From Peptoniphilus_A genitalis (lineage in GTDB: Bacteria; Bacillota; Clostridia; Tissierellales; Peptoniphilaceae), in assembly GCF_949769225.1 (NCBI RefSeq), contig NZ_CATKPB010000010.1: a stretch of 64,000 bases of DNA. One strand, 5' to 3'. The translations under genes were made by a program, and so were the position numbers. The notes under the pieces were generated by a model. That model had not been told where the DNA came from. It was given only the letters and a program-made list of their open reading frames with translations, and made no database searches. Of the stretch, positions 44,012 to 53,303 are shown piece after piece; position 1 is the first letter of the stretch; every line of letters starts with the position of its first letter.

Positions 44012-44756
44012 TGCGAAGATCTCCCTTTAAGCACCTAGTTGCTAGCTTAACAAAAACAAAGTCCGTCAAGTATCCAATGCAGCCTATCATAATTATGCCA
44101 ACTATTACCCTGTCTATGCGAGACATCTGCCTTGCAAAGTTTATCATATAGCCAAGACCACTTGAGGCTGCAATCATCTCGGCAGCTATAATGGACCTCC
44201 AACTGTATCCCAAGGCAATTCTCATTCCTACAAAAATATCCTTTAGGGCACAAGGGATAGAAATTTTTATAAATTTCTCAAATTTGTTGTAAGAAAACAC
44301 GTCACCAACCTCTAAGAGGTCGGGGTCAACTACCATAAATCCCTTTTGTATATTTAAGAATAGGGGGAAGAAGGATGCAAGAACAATAATAACAGTTTTT
44401 GTTCCTTCTCCAATCCCAACCCACAATATAAGTATGGGGACAAGACTAAGGGGCGGAACATTTTTTAAAAACTCAAAAATCCCCTCAAAGTATATGCTAG
44501 TCTTGGGATAAATTAAAAATAAGCTTGCAAAAAAACTGGCAAGTATAAAGGCTATTGTAAATCCTGTGAAGACTCTCTTGAGACTAATTAAGATATCTCT
44601 GAATATTGATCCGTCTAAAAACATTTCCCGACCTGTGACCAATACCCTTCCTGGTGATGGAAGTATGTATTCACTCCATATATTCATCATGGAAAGAGCC
44701 TGCCACAAAATAATAATTATAATAAATATTAAAGATTTTTTTATTCCCTTAGTCAT
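43992..44756 (-). CDS. NitT/TauT-type ABC transporter permease
   Basis: A 254-residue inner-membrane subunit with about six helices and the coupling EAA-like loop (CALKDIFVGMRIALGYSWRS, then IAAEMIAASSGLGYMINFA). It has the length and layout of SsuC/TauC permeases. It is the first gene of the three-gene operon and has an AAGGAGAGG ribosome binding site. The 233-base upstream gap shows no TPP riboswitch or other fold that would name the substrate. Confidence 0.92.
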   Translation of the reverse strand: MTKGIKKSLIFIIIIILWQALSMMNIWSEYILPSPGRVLVTGREMFLDGSIFRDILISLKRVFTGFTIAFILASFFASLFLIYPKTSIYFEGIFEFLKNVPPLSLVPILILWVGIGEGTKTVIIVLASFFPLFLNIQKGFMVVDPDLLEVGDVFSYNKFEKFIKISIPCALKDIFVGMRIALGYSWRSIIAAEMIAASSGLGYMINFARQMSRIDRVIVGIIMIGCIGYLTDFVFVKLATRCLKGDLRNEWYNS

Positions 44757-44938
44757 TTATTATTCCTCTCCTTGCGACATTCTCTTTGGAAAATAAAATT
44801 AAGTCCAACTTACTTTAAGTTGCCTTAAAATTTTTCCCTCACTCATTGAATACAACTTCCTAATTATTTGTGATTTGATAATTAGTATCATGAAAATTAT
44901 AATATATTTTATACTTTAAATGTATAAATTTTACAAAA

Positions 44939-44971
44939 AAACTATTTAAGATTCTTTCTCCTAAATAGTTT
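44939..44971 (-). terminator. Terminator after the Fe-alcohol dehydrogenase gene
   Basis: AAACTATTTA (44939-44948) pairs with TAAATAGTTT (44962-44971). T runs flank both sides, so it may work in both directions. Confidence 0.85.
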
Positions 44972-44989
44972 TTTATTTTTATTTAATTC

Positions 44990-46162
44990 TTATAGGCAAG
45001 CCTTATATATTTCTAGGACGTCGTCCTTTGTAAGTTCAACTACGCCTTTTATTGTTCCGCCAGCATGTCTTGCTGCAGCTTCAGCCATGACTTCTAATTT
45101 TTCATCATCAATTCCAACTTCTCCAAGTGTCATTGGAATACACATGTCTTGTTCAAAGAAGGCGTGAAGGTAGGATATTGCCTTCTTAGCATCATTCATC
45201 TTGTCATCAGATGGTGTGATATTAAATACATTTATACCAAAGTCCCTAATCATGTCTACTGTTTCTTCACTTAGGATGTGGTTCAGGAATCTCGGTGTCA
45301 AAATTGCAAGTCCAATCCCATGAGTTATGTCGTAGTAGGCAGAAAGTTCGTGTTCCATTGCGTGAACTGACCAGGCTGTTGACTTGCCTGTTGAAAGTAG
45401 TCCATTGATTGCCCAAGATGAAGCCCACATAATGTTGGCCCTTGCTTCATAATTCTCTGGCTCTTCCATGGCTATTGGTCCGTAGTGGATACAAGTTTTT
45501 AAAATTCCTTCAGCAAGTCTGTTTTGCATGTAAGCTCCGTCACCGAGAGTGAAATAATTTTCCATAGTGTGGCTCATAATGTCAGCTATACCTGCCGCAG
45601 TGTGCTTAGCATTTACAGAGTAAGTTGTCTCCGGATTCAAAATTGAAAACTTTGGAAGAGTGTAAGCTGAACCAAAGCCTAACTTTTGATTTGTCTCTAA
45701 GTTTGTTATAACTCCGCCTGCATCCATCTCTGAACCTGTCGCTGCAAGAGTTAAAATAGTTCCAATTGGAAGTGCCTTTTGGATTTTTGCCTTCTTAATT
45801 ACAATGTCCCAAGGATCGCAGTCAAGGTAGACTGCTCCTGCAACTAATTTTGAAAGGTCGATTACAGATCCTCCACCAACTGCCAAGATGAAGTCAAGAT
45901 CATTTTCTCTTGCAATCTTTACTCCTTCTCTTGCTGAGTCAACTCTTGGATTTGGTTCTATTCCAGCAAGTTCCTTGTAAAAGATGTCATTTTCTTCAAA
46001 AATCTTTACAACCTCATCGTAAAGACCACTTTTCTTAATTGAGCCTCCCCCATAGGCAAGTAAAACTCTTGACCCATACTTTTTAATTTCAGAAGCTAAG
46101 TTTTTCATTTGGTCTCTTCCAAAAAGAATTTTCGTGCTTACATTAAATATAAAATCTTTCAT
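44990..46162 (-). CDS. Iron-containing alcohol dehydrogenase (butanol dehydrogenase/YqhD-like)
   Basis: A 390-residue group III dehydrogenase that reduces aldehydes or ketones with NAD(P)H. The dinucleotide-binding block VGGGSVIDLSK is present, followed by metal-site residues in AGIADIMSHTMENYF, VHAMEHELSAYYDITHGIGL and the final AARHAGG. It resembles butanol dehydrogenases and YqhD, which use broad aldehyde substrates. It lies 9 bases behind two ABC exporter genes and is probably co-transcribed, which may hint at solvent or aldehyde stress; this is inference. Confidence 0.94.
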   Translation of the reverse strand: MKDFIFNVSTKILFGRDQMKNLASEIKKYGSRVLLAYGGGSIKKSGLYDEVVKIFEENDIFYKELAGIEPNPRVDSAREGVKIARENDLDFILAVGGGSVIDLSKLVAGAVYLDCDPWDIVIKKAKIQKALPIGTILTLAATGSEMDAGGVITNLETNQKLGFGSAYTLPKFSILNPETTYSVNAKHTAAGIADIMSHTMENYFTLGDGAYMQNRLAEGILKTCIHYGPIAMEEPENYEARANIMWASSWAINGLLSTGKSTAWSVHAMEHELSAYYDITHGIGLAILTPRFLNHILSEETVDMIRDFGINVFNITPSDDKMNDAKKAISYLHAFFEQDMCIPMTLGEVGIDDEKLEVMAEAAARHAGGTIKGVVELTKDDVLEIYKACL

Positions 46163-46170
46163 AATTCCTC

Positions 46171-47916
46171 CTAGTTTTTAAACTGTGAATTGTAAAGTTC
46201 TGCATAAATTCCACCTCTTGCAAGAAGTTCCTTGTGATTTCCCTTTTCCACAATGTCGCCCTTGTCTAGGACCAAAATCATGTCGGAGTTCACAATAGTG
46301 GAAAGTCTGTGGGCAATGACAAAGTTTGTTCTTTCCTTTAAAAGATTCTTCATGGCCTTTTGAATTAAAGCCTCTGTCCTGGTATCTACTGATGAAGTTG
46401 CCTCGTCTAAGATTAAAATTTCTGGATCTGACAAGAGGGCCCTTGCAATTGTAAGAAGCTGTCTCTGTCCTTGAGAAATATTTGATGCCTCTTCATTTAA
46501 GACTGTGTCGTAGCCCCTTGGAAGCTTCTCAATAAAGGAGTGGCAGTAGGCCTTCTTAGCTGCTTCAATTACCTCTTGTCTTGTGGCATCTTGCCTTCCA
46601 TAGAGAATATTGTCGTAAATTGTCCCCCTAAAGAGCCAAGAGTCTTGGAGGACCATACCAAAGAGGGACCTCAAGTTTTTTCTTGAGACGTCTTTAATGT
46701 CTACTCCATTTATTTTAATGCTTCCCCTATCAATATCATAAAACCTCATTAAAAGATTTACAATAGTTGTCTTGCCAGCTCCCGTTGACCCAACAATGGC
46801 AACAGTTTTATTTTTCTCAACACTAAGGTTTAAGTTATTGATGACAGGAGTCTTCTTGTCGTAGGAAAAGTAAACCTCATCAAAGGCAATGTCTTCCACT
46901 GGTCTTTTTATTTCCTCTGTAACAATTTCTTCTTCTGGCTCTTGGTCTAAGAATTCAAAAATTCTTTCGGCAGCAGCAAGAGATGCTTGAAAGATTGAAG
47001 CCATCTCTGCCAACTGCTCTATTGGGTTTGCCAGTCTCCTAACGTATTGGATAACTGCCTGGATGTCCCCAACAAATAATTTACCAGATAGGACTAGAAG
47101 TCCACCAACAATAGAAAGCATTACATAGCCAAGGTTGGAAATAAAGGTCATAATTGGCAGCATGATCCCCGTCATAAAAGATGCTCGATAGCTAACTTCA
47201 TAGAGGTTTTCATTGATGTCCAAGAATTCTCTTTCAGCCCTTCCTTCATAATTAAAGGCCTTGATGAGTTCTGATCCTGAGAAGTTTTCTTCAACAAAGC
47301 CAACCATGGACCCAAGCCCTTGTGACTTTCTCCTAAAATATCCCTGAGACTTCTTTGAAATAAATTTCGTAGAAAAGTAAGTCATGGGTAGGGTAAATAA
47401 AAATACCAGGGTCAAAATTGGCGAAATTTTTATCATAACTGTCAAAATTCCCACGATTAATACAATAGAAGAAAGGATTGATGAAATTGTCTGTTGCAAG
47501 TTCTTGCCAAGAGTCTCAACATCGTTGGTCATCCTTGACAAGAGGTCCCCAGTCTTATTTTTGTCATAATAAGAAGTTGGAATGTACTTTACCTTTTCAG
47601 AAATTTCTCTCCTGAACTTTGCAATTAAGTCTTGGGTTACATCTACTAAAATCCTTCCCCTGAAGAATTCAAAAACTCCTTGCAAGAGGTAAACAACCGC
47701 AAGAATGATGCAAATTTTTATAACATAATCGAAGTCAATCCTCGTATTCATTTTTATATTTTCAAAAATTCTCGTAGTGATATTCCCCATGAGTTTTGGA
47801 GAAAAAATTTCAAAAATTGATGAGCCAATTGTTAGAAAAATTGCAAGGAAGAGAAAGAACTTGTAGGCTTTTAAATATGAAATTATCCTTAAAAGTGTGT
47901 TGTTATTCTTCTTCAT
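46171..47916 (-). CDS. ABC exporter half-transporter B (permease-ATPase fusion)
   Basis: A 581-residue half-transporter: six membrane helices (about 10-310), then a nucleotide-binding domain with Walker A GSTGAGKTTI, signature NISQGQRQLL and Walker B ILDEATSSVD (complete catalytic Glu). I chose the ATG at 47916, preceded by AGGGG; it overlaps the previous gene by 14 bases. With the upstream half it should form a heterodimeric multidrug or peptide exporter. This half has the canonical ATP site. Confidence 0.93.
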   Translation of the reverse strand: MKKNNNTLLRIISYLKAYKFFLFLAIFLTIGSSIFEIFSPKLMGNITTRIFENIKMNTRIDFDYVIKICIILAVVYLLQGVFEFFRGRILVDVTQDLIAKFRREISEKVKYIPTSYYDKNKTGDLLSRMTNDVETLGKNLQQTISSILSSIVLIVGILTVMIKISPILTLVFLFTLPMTYFSTKFISKKSQGYFRRKSQGLGSMVGFVEENFSGSELIKAFNYEGRAEREFLDINENLYEVSYRASFMTGIMLPIMTFISNLGYVMLSIVGGLLVLSGKLFVGDIQAVIQYVRRLANPIEQLAEMASIFQASLAAAERIFEFLDQEPEEEIVTEEIKRPVEDIAFDEVYFSYDKKTPVINNLNLSVEKNKTVAIVGSTGAGKTTIVNLLMRFYDIDRGSIKINGVDIKDVSRKNLRSLFGMVLQDSWLFRGTIYDNILYGRQDATRQEVIEAAKKAYCHSFIEKLPRGYDTVLNEEASNISQGQRQLLTIARALLSDPEILILDEATSSVDTRTEALIQKAMKNLLKERTNFVIAHRLSTIVNSDMILVLDKGDIVEKGNHKELLARGGIYAELYNSQFKN

Positions 47917-49615
47917 AAGCTTGCCCCTGACTAATTGCGATTTCCCTATAAACTTCATTGTGTTTCATTAGGTCTTGGTGGTTGCCATAGCCTGCCACCC
48001 TGCCATCTTCTAGGACCAAAATCTTATCTGCATTTAAAATTGTGGCAACTCTTTGGGCAACAACAATTACAATTTTATCTTCAAGACTCTTCTTTAAAAG
48101 TTGTCTAAGCTCGTAGTCCGTCTTGTAATCAAGAGCTGAGAAAGAGTCGTCGAAGAGGTAGACTGATGCATCACGAGTAAGAGCCCTCGCCATAGCGAGT
48201 CTTTGCCTTTGACCACCTGAAAGGTTTCTTCCGCCTCTAGAAATTTTCTTTTCCAAAGGTTTGTCCCCTAAAAATTCATGAGCCCTGGCATTTTTTAAAG
48301 AAGCTAGCATTTTTTCATCCTCAGCATCTTCTTTTGCATAGGATAAGTTTTCTGCAACAGTTTTTGAGAAAAAGAAATTTTCTTGTGGCACATAAGAAAT
48401 CTTGTCCCTGACTTCATGATTATTTAAAGTCCTTATATCTCTTCCATTTAAGAAAAGTTCTCCGTTGCCTGGCTCGTAAAATTGAAGTAAAAGTCTTAAG
48501 AGACTTGATTTACCTGAACCAGTTCCCCCAATGATGCCCAGAGTTTCTCCCTTCTTCACGTCAAAACTTATGTCATTTAAAACCCTTTGAGAGGCATCGG
48601 GATAGGCAAAAGAAAGATTTTTCGCCTCAATCTCACAAATATCTCCAGATAATTTTTTATCTCCACCAGTTTTTGTTGATTCGTATTCCAAGACTTCGTT
48701 GATCCTCTCCATAGAAGCAAAGGTCCTTGGGACAAGTGATAAGAGAAAACTCATCATTATCATGGCAGATAAAACTTGAGTGATGTATTGGATGAAGGCC
48801 ATTAGGTCCCCAATCCCCATCTCCCTTATGTCGATAAGCTTAGCACCAAAGTAGAGAACAAAAATAATTCCAAAATTTAGAATTGTTCCAAGCATAGGTC
48901 TCACGTTGACAAGAAGTTTATTGACCTTAGCTGCCATTTCTTGATAAGAAAGGTTGGCCTCATCAAAAATTTCTTCCTCGTAAGCATCCTTGGAGAAGGC
49001 TCTAATAACTCTAAGGCCAGTTAGTCTCCTTCTAAAAAGTTCATTTAACTTATCAAGTCTTCTTTGCAAGATTGGAAAGTAAGGTAGCCCCTTCTTAAAG
49101 ACAAAGTAGATCCCAATTCCAATAAAGGGAATTGTAATGGGAAAGACTGCCGACAACTTGACGTTAGTTGAGAGAGCCATGATGAGACCACCAATAAACA
49201 TAAGTGGACCCCTAACAAGAGGTCTAAGTCCCATTAGGACCATTTGCTCAACTTGGTTGACGTCATCAGTTGTCCTTGTGATGAGAGATGAAATAGAAAA
49301 GTGCTCCACATCATCAAAGCTCAGATAATTAATTTTTTTAAAAAGTTTGTACCTTAGGTCTCGGGAGAAAGCCATAGTAGTCTTAGAAGAATGATAAGCA
49401 GCAGAAGCCCTGCACATAACAGTAAAAATCACGACAATAATCATGACGCCACCAATCTTTAAAACATAATCCGTATCTCCATAGGCAACCCCCTTATCAA
49501 TTACAAGACTCATAAGCTTAGGAAGAAAAAGTTCACCAAGCGCATTGCCAAAGGTAAGAATGATGACAACAACAATTCTTAATTTGTATTTATTTAACCC
49601 CTTGTATATATTCAT
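47903..49615 (-). CDS. ABC exporter half-transporter A (permease-ATPase fusion)
   Basis: A 570-residue half-transporter with an N-terminal six-helix domain and a C-terminal ATPase: Walker A GGTGSGKSSL, signature NLSGGQRQRL, Walker B YLFDDSFSALD. The residue after Walker B is Asp in place of the catalytic Glu, a hallmark of the degenerate site in heterodimeric exporters such as BmrC/BmrD or LmrC/LmrD. It is first in the operon with its partner and the Fe-alcohol dehydrogenase. The exported substrate is unknown. Confidence 0.93.
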   Translation of the reverse strand: MNIYKGLNKYKLRIVVVIILTFGNALGELFLPKLMSLVIDKGVAYGDTDYVLKIGGVMIIVVIFTVMCRASAAYHSSKTTMAFSRDLRYKLFKKINYLSFDDVEHFSISSLITRTTDDVNQVEQMVLMGLRPLVRGPLMFIGGLIMALSTNVKLSAVFPITIPFIGIGIYFVFKKGLPYFPILQRRLDKLNELFRRRLTGLRVIRAFSKDAYEEEIFDEANLSYQEMAAKVNKLLVNVRPMLGTILNFGIIFVLYFGAKLIDIREMGIGDLMAFIQYITQVLSAMIMMSFLLSLVPRTFASMERINEVLEYESTKTGGDKKLSGDICEIEAKNLSFAYPDASQRVLNDISFDVKKGETLGIIGGTGSGKSSLLRLLLQFYEPGNGELFLNGRDIRTLNNHEVRDKISYVPQENFFFSKTVAENLSYAKEDAEDEKMLASLKNARAHEFLGDKPLEKKISRGGRNLSGGQRQRLAMARALTRDASVYLFDDSFSALDYKTDYELRQLLKKSLEDKIVIVVAQRVATILNADKILVLEDGRVAGYGNHQDLMKHNEVYREIAISQGQAYEEE

Positions 49616-49668
49616 AATTCCTCCATCTTTTCATTCTAACATATAGAAATTTAAAATAAAATTCAGTG

Positions 49669-49692
49669 AACAAGTCAAAGACTTGTTATAAT
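49669..49692 (+). promoter_or_regulatory. Palindrome overlapping the -10 element of the ridA-like gene
   Basis: AACAAGTCAAAGACTTGTT (49669-49687) is a perfect 8-3-8 palindrome whose last base is the first of TATAAT (49687-49692). Binding here would occlude the promoter. It also faces the divergent ABC exporter operon, so it could control both. Confidence 0.6.
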
Positions 49693-49710
49693 GAAGGAGA
49701 GGTGATAGGA

Positions 49711-50129
49711 ATGGAAAAAATCCAATACCACAAGGAAGATACTTGCCAGCCAAAAAGTCTAATGGATTCATCTACTCAGCAGGTATGACACCAAGACTCG
49801 ATGGCAAATTAATCTTAGAAGGAAAAGTCACAAGAGACAAAGAAATTTCTTTTTATCAAGAAGCTGTAGTCCAAGCAACAAAAAATGCTTTAACAGCAAT
49901 AAAAAATACATTAGAAGAGAGCGAAGTTTTAGACGAAATAATTAATATGACAGTCTATGTAAACGCTGAAGAAGGATTCACAGCCCACTCAAAGATAGCA
50001 GACCTAGGATCGAACTATCTCTTCGAAGCCCTAGGAAAAAAAGGCCTCTCCCCAAGAGCAGCCCTAGGCGTAAAGACCCTACCAGGCAACGCCCCAGTAG
50101 AAATACAATTAGTGGCAAGTTATAAGTAG
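49711..50129 (+). pseudogene. ridA: RidA/YjgF-family protein with apparent -1 frameshift near the start
   Basis: RidA proteins hydrolyse reactive enamine/imine intermediates. A canonical AGGAGAGGTGAT ribosome binding site precedes the ATG at 49711, but that frame stops after 24 codons. The RidA reading (IPQGRYLPAKKSNGFIYSAG, then TPRLDGKL, INMTVYVNAEE, PRAALGVKTLP, PVEIQLVA) lies in the frame shifted by one base. It is joined if the A6 run at 49715-49720 had seven A. Without that, only a TTG at 49743 with no ribosome binding site is available. The rest is intact (about 128 residues). Explanations are a sequencing error, slippage or phase variation, or true loss. Kept as a disrupted gene, not clearly dead. 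Confidence 0.8.
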
Positions 50130-50141
50130 CTTTAAAATTTT

Positions 50142-50164
50142 AAACCACCTATGCAAGGTGGTTT
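50142..50164 (+). terminator. Terminator of the ridA-like gene
   Basis: AAACCACC (50142-50149) pairs with GGTGGTTT (50157-50164), followed by ATTTTT. Confidence 0.88.
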
Positions 50165-50192
50165 ATTTTTGTTTAAAAGTTTGCACAAAAAA

Positions 50193-50212
50193 GAGGGAGC
50201 ATTAACTCCCTC
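50193..50212 (-). terminator. Terminator of tuf
   Basis: GAGGGAG (50193-50199) pairs with CTCCCTC (50206-50212). T6 follows on the minus strand. Confidence 0.9.
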
Positions 50213-50248
50213 TAATTTTTTATTTATTTAAGATTTGTAACCCAAGGA

Positions 50249-51442
50249 TTAGTCAAGAATCTTTGATACTACTCCTGATGCTACTGTTCTTCCACCTTCA
50301 CGAATTGCGAATCTTAGTCCTTCGTCCATTGCGATTGGTGTGATTAGTGTTACTGTAAATGTTGAGTTGTCTCCTGGCATTACCATTTCTACTCCGTCTG
50401 CTAGTTGGATGTCTCCTGTTACGTCTGTTGTTCTGAAGTAGAATTGTGGTCTGTATCCGTTAAAGAATGGTGTGTGTCTTCCACCTTCTTCTTTTGTTAG
50501 TACGTATACTTCTGCTTCAAATTTTGTGTGTGGTTTGATTGTTCCTGGTGCTGCTAGTACTTGTCCTCTTTGGATTTCTTCTCTTTGTACTCCTCTTAGT
50601 AGGGCTCCTATGTTGTCTCCTGCTTCTGCTTGGTCTAGTTGTTTTCTAAACATTTCTACACCTGTTACTACTACTTGTCTGCTTTCGTCTGTTAAGCCTA
50701 CTAGTTCTACTGTGTCTCCTACTTTTACTACACCTTGTTCTACTCTTCCTGTTGCTACTGTTCCTCTTCCTGTGATTGAGAATATGTCTTCGATTGGCAT
50801 TAGGAATGGGTGTTCTGTATCTCTTACTGGTGTTGGGATGTATTCGTCTACTTCTTCCATTAGTTTTACGATTTTGTCTCCCCATTCTCCTTCTGGATCT
50901 TCTAGGGCTTTTAATGCTGATCCTACTACGATTGGTGTGTTGTCTCCGTCGAAGTCATATTCACTTAGTAGGTCTCTGATTTCCATTTCTACTAATTCAA
51001 TTAGTTCTGGATCGTCTACTTGGTCTTCTTTGTTTAGGAATACTACTATCTTTGGTACACCAACTTGTCTTGCTAGTAGAATGTGTTCTCTTGTTTGTGG
51101 CATTGGACCGTCTGCTGCTGAACATACTAGGATTGCTCCGTCCATTTGTGCTGCTCCTGTGATCATGTTCTTTACATAGTCAGCGTGTCCTGGGCAGTCT
51201 ACGTGTGCGTAGTGTCTGTTTGGTGTTTCGTATTCTACGTGTGATGTTGAGATTGTGATTCCTCTTTCTCTTTCTTCTGGTGCCTTGTCAATATGTGCGT
51301 AGTCTACGAATTCTCCTCCGCCGTATCTCTTGTTCATTACAAGTGTGATTGCAGCTGTTAGTGTTGTCTTACCGTGGTCAACGTGACCAATTGTTCCAAT
51401 GTTTACGTGTGGTTTATTTCTTTCAAATTTTGCTTTTGCCAT
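50249..51442 (-). CDS. tuf: Translation elongation factor Tu
   Basis: A complete EF-Tu of 397 residues, delivering aminoacyl-tRNA to the ribosome with GTP. G motifs are GHVDHGKTTL (G1), DCPGHADYVKNM (G3), NKEDQVDD (G4) and SALKALE (G5). The catalytic His lies in DCPGHADY. Domains II and III follow (TGRGTVATGRVEQG, PFFNGYRPQFYFRTTDVTG). Codon use is strongly biased, as expected for the most abundant protein. It stands alone, not in an rpsL-rpsG-fus-tuf cluster. A TTGAAA/TATTAT promoter and GGAGG site precede it. Confidence 0.99.
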   Translation of the reverse strand: MAKAKFERNKPHVNIGTIGHVDHGKTTLTAAITLVMNKRYGGGEFVDYAHIDKAPEERERGITISTSHVEYETPNRHYAHVDCPGHADYVKNMITGAAQMDGAILVCSAADGPMPQTREHILLARQVGVPKIVVFLNKEDQVDDPELIELVEMEIRDLLSEYDFDGDNTPIVVGSALKALEDPEGEWGDKIVKLMEEVDEYIPTPVRDTEHPFLMPIEDIFSITGRGTVATGRVEQGVVKVGDTVELVGLTDESRQVVVTGVEMFRKQLDQAEAGDNIGALLRGVQREEIQRGQVLAAPGTIKPHTKFEAEVYVLTKEEGGRHTPFFNGYRPQFYFRTTDVTGDIQLADGVEMVMPGDNSTFTVTLITPIAMDEGLRFAIREGGRTVASGVVSKILD

Positions 51443-51473
51443 GCTTTTCCTCCTGGATATTTAAATTAAGTTC

Positions 51474-51502
51474 ATAATACCTCAAATTCAAATTTTTTTC
51501 AA
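51474..51502 (-). promoter_or_regulatory. Promoter for tuf
   Basis: On the minus strand TTGAAA (51497-51502) and TATTAT (51474-51479) are separated by 17 bases. Confidence 0.7.
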
Positions 51503-51522
51503 CATTTAAGCTAATTTAGACA

Positions 51523-52866
51523 TCAAATTGCTTCTATTTTTCTTCTTACAAAGGTATTCATAAAATATGTTATAAAAAATACTGATGCCATCTCTGCTAT
51601 TACATATCCCCACCAAATTTCATTAACTGTAAAGTATGTTACAGCTATATAGGCAACTGGTAGTAGGACGATAATTTGTCTTAGGATTGAGTCAAGTAGT
51701 GCCAAAATTCCATTGCCAAAGGCTTGGAATACACTGGCTCCCACTATTGATATTCCTGCAAAGATGTAAGACAAAGCACAGATCCTAAGCATTGGTACTC
51801 CTATCTCTAACATCTTGCCTGATGCAGAAAAGATTTTTAAAATTTCTCTTGGGAAGGACATTATTAAGCCTGAGACTATTAATGTCATTACAGTTACTGT
51901 TATCATTGCCAGCTTTATTGATTTAATAATTCTTTCCTTGTTCTTAGCTCCATAATTGTAGGCAATTATTGGGACAAGTCCGTTGTTGATACCAAAGATT
52001 GGCATAAAGACAAAGGACTGAACCTTGAAGTAGGCTCCAAGTGCTGCTATGGCTGATGTGGAAATCTCTGACAGCATCTTATTTAGTACATATATAGTAA
52101 AGGATTGGATTGTTATTGTTATCATGGATGGGATTCCAACGATGTAAATGCCCTTGATAATTTTTGGATTAAAGGAAAGCTTCTTCATTGTTATGTCTGG
52201 GTTAAACTTATGTTGGAAGAAGGCCCCACAAATTGCTCCAATTATTTGTCCCGTCACTGTAGCAACTGCTGCACCCTTTACACCCATGGCTGGTAGTCCA
52301 AAGTAACCAAAAATAAAAATTGGGTCGAGAATTATATTTAAGACAGCTCCAATTAATTGTGTGAGCATAGTAAAGACTGTTCTTCCCGTTGACTGAAGAG
52401 TTCTCTCCAAAAATATTTGCGTAAATACTCCTATGGATAAGCCCATTACAATTTGAAGATAATCCACTCCGTACTTAATTATATTTTCATTTGTTGTTTG
52501 GGCTGACACAAAGGGCCTTGGTAAAAATCTTGACAAGATAAATAGAAGTAGGCCATATAAGAGGGCAAGTGTAAGTCCATTCTCTGCTGTCTTGTTGGCC
52601 CTGTCAAAGTTCTTCTCTCCCAAGTATCTTGAGATCAGTGAGTTCATACCAACTCCTGTCCCAACTCCAATTCCTATCATTATATTTTGTATCGGAAAGG
52701 CAATTGCTATGGCAGTGAAGGCTTCTTCGTTAATCTTTCCAATGTAGTAGGAGTCCACCAAGTTGTACATGGACTGGATGAACATAGAAATTACAATTGG
52801 AAAGGAAACTTGAAATAAAAGTTTTGGGATTGACATGGTCCCCAATTTATTTTCATTCTTTTGCAC
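51523..52866 (-). CDS. MATE family efflux transporter
   Basis: A 447-residue transporter with about twelve helices in two homologous halves (MSIPKLLFQVSFPIVISMFI at the start, MISTSAIAALGAYFKVQS-like segment midway). It resembles the DinF/NorM-like group that exports drugs or metabolites in exchange for Na+ or H+. The start is GTG at 52866 after AGAGGTG. It lies upstream of tuf on the same strand but tuf has its own promoter. Substrate unknown. Confidence 0.93.
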   Translation of the reverse strand: MQKNENKLGTMSIPKLLFQVSFPIVISMFIQSMYNLVDSYYIGKINEEAFTAIAIAFPIQNIMIGIGVGTGVGMNSLISRYLGEKNFDRANKTAENGLTLALLYGLLLFILSRFLPRPFVSAQTTNENIIKYGVDYLQIVMGLSIGVFTQIFLERTLQSTGRTVFTMLTQLIGAVLNIILDPIFIFGYFGLPAMGVKGAAVATVTGQIIGAICGAFFQHKFNPDITMKKLSFNPKIIKGIYIVGIPSMITITIQSFTIYVLNKMLSEISTSAIAALGAYFKVQSFVFMPIFGINNGLVPIIAYNYGAKNKERIIKSIKLAMITVTVMTLIVSGLIMSFPREILKIFSASGKMLEIGVPMLRICALSYIFAGISIVGASVFQAFGNGILALLDSILRQIIVLLPVAYIAVTYFTVNEIWWGYVIAEMASVFFITYFMNTFVRRKIEAI

Positions 52867-53303
52867 TTAATCACCTCTTAATCTTTCTATCTATATTCTT
52901 AACTATTATATAGAAATAAAAGAATTTTTAAAAGTTCAAATAAAAAAGAAGTCAGAAAATTTTCCAACTTCTTAAAATTAAATCTCAATCTTTTTCCTTT
53001 AAAAGTAGTAATATTTTTATAATAGTATAGATAAATAAAACTAGATCCATAAAAGATATTATATCTTCAACATTTTGAAAAAAACTAGGTAATTTATTTT
53101 TTACCTATATATCCTGTAATTTTCGATTGAATATAATTCATAAAATAAATTATATAGCTAAAAACTAACCCTTTTCTTCCAAAGAGTATCATAACTTTTT
53201 AGCTAATTAAAAATACACTTATTTTTAATTAGTGTTTAGTATTACAACCTGTCGCTATAAAAATATGGTTAAATGATTATTCCTAAACCATGTTTTTAAC
53301 TTT
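52867..53303. other. AT-rich gap with several hairpins, no gene
   Basis: This stretch separates the MATE gene from the AT-rich island. It contains AAGAAGT/ACTTCTT (about 52948-52975), GGTAA/TTACC (about 53090-53106), a perfect 12-base stem CTAATTAAAAAT/ATTTTTAATTAG (about 53198-53227) and ATGGTT/AACCAT (about 53264-53290). The last is followed by ATTTTT on the minus strand and may terminate the gene at 53304. No open frame is convincing. Confidence 0.45.

Noticed and set aside
44757..44938. Riboswitch upstream of the SsuABC-type operon that would name the substrate
   Set aside because: I could not find TPP, SAM or other conserved riboswitch cores; the region is short and AT-rich.
50472..51179. 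A 235-codon open frame on the plus strand across tuf
   Set aside because: It is antisense to EF-Tu, whose extreme codon bias leaves the opposite strand open; composition is low-complexity Ser/Thr/Pro and there is no ribosome binding site.
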